In this document: positions 39,941-40,767 of the stretch, one piece after another
Layout: each line of letters starts with the position of its first letter
Numbering within the stretch: the first letter of the stretch is position 1
From: Methylococcales bacterium
GTDB taxonomy: Bacteria > Pseudomonadota > Gammaproteobacteria > JABHGC01
Length of the DNA stretch: 40,767 nt
Direction of reading: 5' to 3'
NCBI GenBank assembly: GCA_018672285.1
Contig: JABHGC010000033.1
Location: forward strand, 1 to 40,767
Program-made: the position numbers and the translations under genes
Notes under the pieces: generated by a model
Seen by the model: the letters and a program-made list of their open reading frames with translations, nothing else
What the model was told of the DNA's origin: nothing
Databases searched by the model: none

Positions 39941-40363
39941 ATGGCTTTTGAAATAGACCCAACCTTAGATGCAGATACCATTCACTTAGGGGATTTTCCT
40001 TTATGTGAATGCCGTTTACTGAACAACCAGACCCTACCTTGGATCATTCTTGTTCCTAAAGTAGAAGGTTTACAAGAGTTGTACGAACTCAGTGACGAGA
40101 TGTACCAACAGTTCTCAACTGAATCTTTGCATGTTGCTAGAGTGTTAAAATACTCTTTTCACGCTGACAAAATGAACATTGCGGCCATTGGCAACGTTGT
40201 TTCGCAACTGCATATTCATCACGTTGCGCGATACCAAACAGACCCTCTTTGGCCCAATGTTGTATGGGGAAGTCTCGCACCCAACCCTTATGATGACAAC
40301 GCTTTACTGGTATTTAAAAAACAGTTTTTACCACTACTGCAAGGTTTTATGCCTAAAAAATAA
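39941..40363 (+). CDS. HIT-family protein
   Basis: VVSQLHIHHVARYQTDPLWPNVVWG histidine triad-like motif. Confidence 0.85.
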   Translation: MAFEIDPTLDADTIHLGDFPLCECRLLNNQTLPWIILVPKVEGLQELYELSDEMYQQFSTESLHVARVLKYSFHADKMNIAAIGNVVSQLHIHHVARYQTDPLWPNVVWGSLAPNPYDDNALLVFKKQFLPLLQGFMPKK

Positions 40364-40767
40364 TGACGGCTAAAACGATTATCCACATCATTGTCCCAAT
40401 TAAAGTCCGACAACAGACATGCTTCATTTGTTGTCATGACCAAGATATGTCAGCTCATGGCGCCGTATTTTATCAGAATTATCGCAAACAGTTTCTCATG
40501 GCATACGACCTTAGTGTATTAAAAGCCGCTTTGCCTAAGCCAGAAGCACATCATAGTGAAATCACCATTGCCGAGATTCACTTAGACCAAGTAACGCAAT
40601 GGTTTGATTTTCAACAGTCATCGGAAGATTTAGAGCAACATATTCGAGCTATGTGGCGCTATTTTATTGTGCCCACATTAAATACCTACCCTAGCAAGCG
40701 AGTGCTCACGAACTTAAATTTTTATGAGCCAAATTACTCTGACCTGAATTCGTATGATAAGTGCATG
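40363..40767 (+). CDS. Hypothetical protein, truncated at window edge
   Basis: Open frame from ATG at 40363 (overlaps HIT stop): MTAKTIIHIIVPIKVRQQTCFICCHDQDMSAHGAVFYQNYRKQFLMAYDLSVLKAALPKPEAHH... to window end. Confidence 0.6.
   Translation, partial: MTAKTIIHIIVPIKVRQQTCFICCHDQDMSAHGAVFYQNYRKQFLMAYDLSVLKAALPKPEAHHSEITIAEIHLDQVTQWFDFQQSSEDLEQHIRAMWRYFIVPTLNTYPSKRVLTNLNFYEPNYSDLNSYDKCM

Noticed and set aside
1-40767. CRISPR arrays, tRNA or rRNA genes
   Set aside because: No regularly spaced direct repeats and no recognisable tRNA/rRNA sequence seen on either strand.

Overview
40.8 kb gammaproteobacterial chromosomal window, mostly core genes with accessory blocks inserted. Order: pncC/cinA-like gene, mutS, a complete Wsp-type c-di-GMP chemosensory operon on the minus strand (MCP, CheW, CheR, CheW, CheA-REC, CheB, REC-GGDEF), fdxA-type ferredoxin, an unannotated CsrB/RsmZ-like sRNA on the minus strand, then dsbC-like/yajQ/ogt/rplS/trmD/rimM/rpsP, ffh, small hypotheticals, rsmJ, ychJ-like, yjgA/darP, queG, an MSHA-type pilus assembly operon (mshI-G) ending in one GspG-like pseudopilin translationally linked to an ABC transporter and a TPR-like protein, a CsgG/PEGA protein, and a HIT-family protein. 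The most striking find is between ffh and rpsP: a 1,921-bp element (17810-19730) with Tn7-like ends (TGT...ACA termini, repeated ACAATAAAGTTG TnsB-site-like motifs, three spaced at one end and two abutting at the other) and a perfect 5-bp target duplication (CATAC). Its end lies 4 bp from the ffh stop codon. It has no transposase and carries a single intact cargo gene: a lipoprotein with a Ser-Thr repeat linker and a domain resembling the globular head of a type IV major pilin, without the pilin N-terminal helix. All assignments come from reading the sequence; no searches were run.
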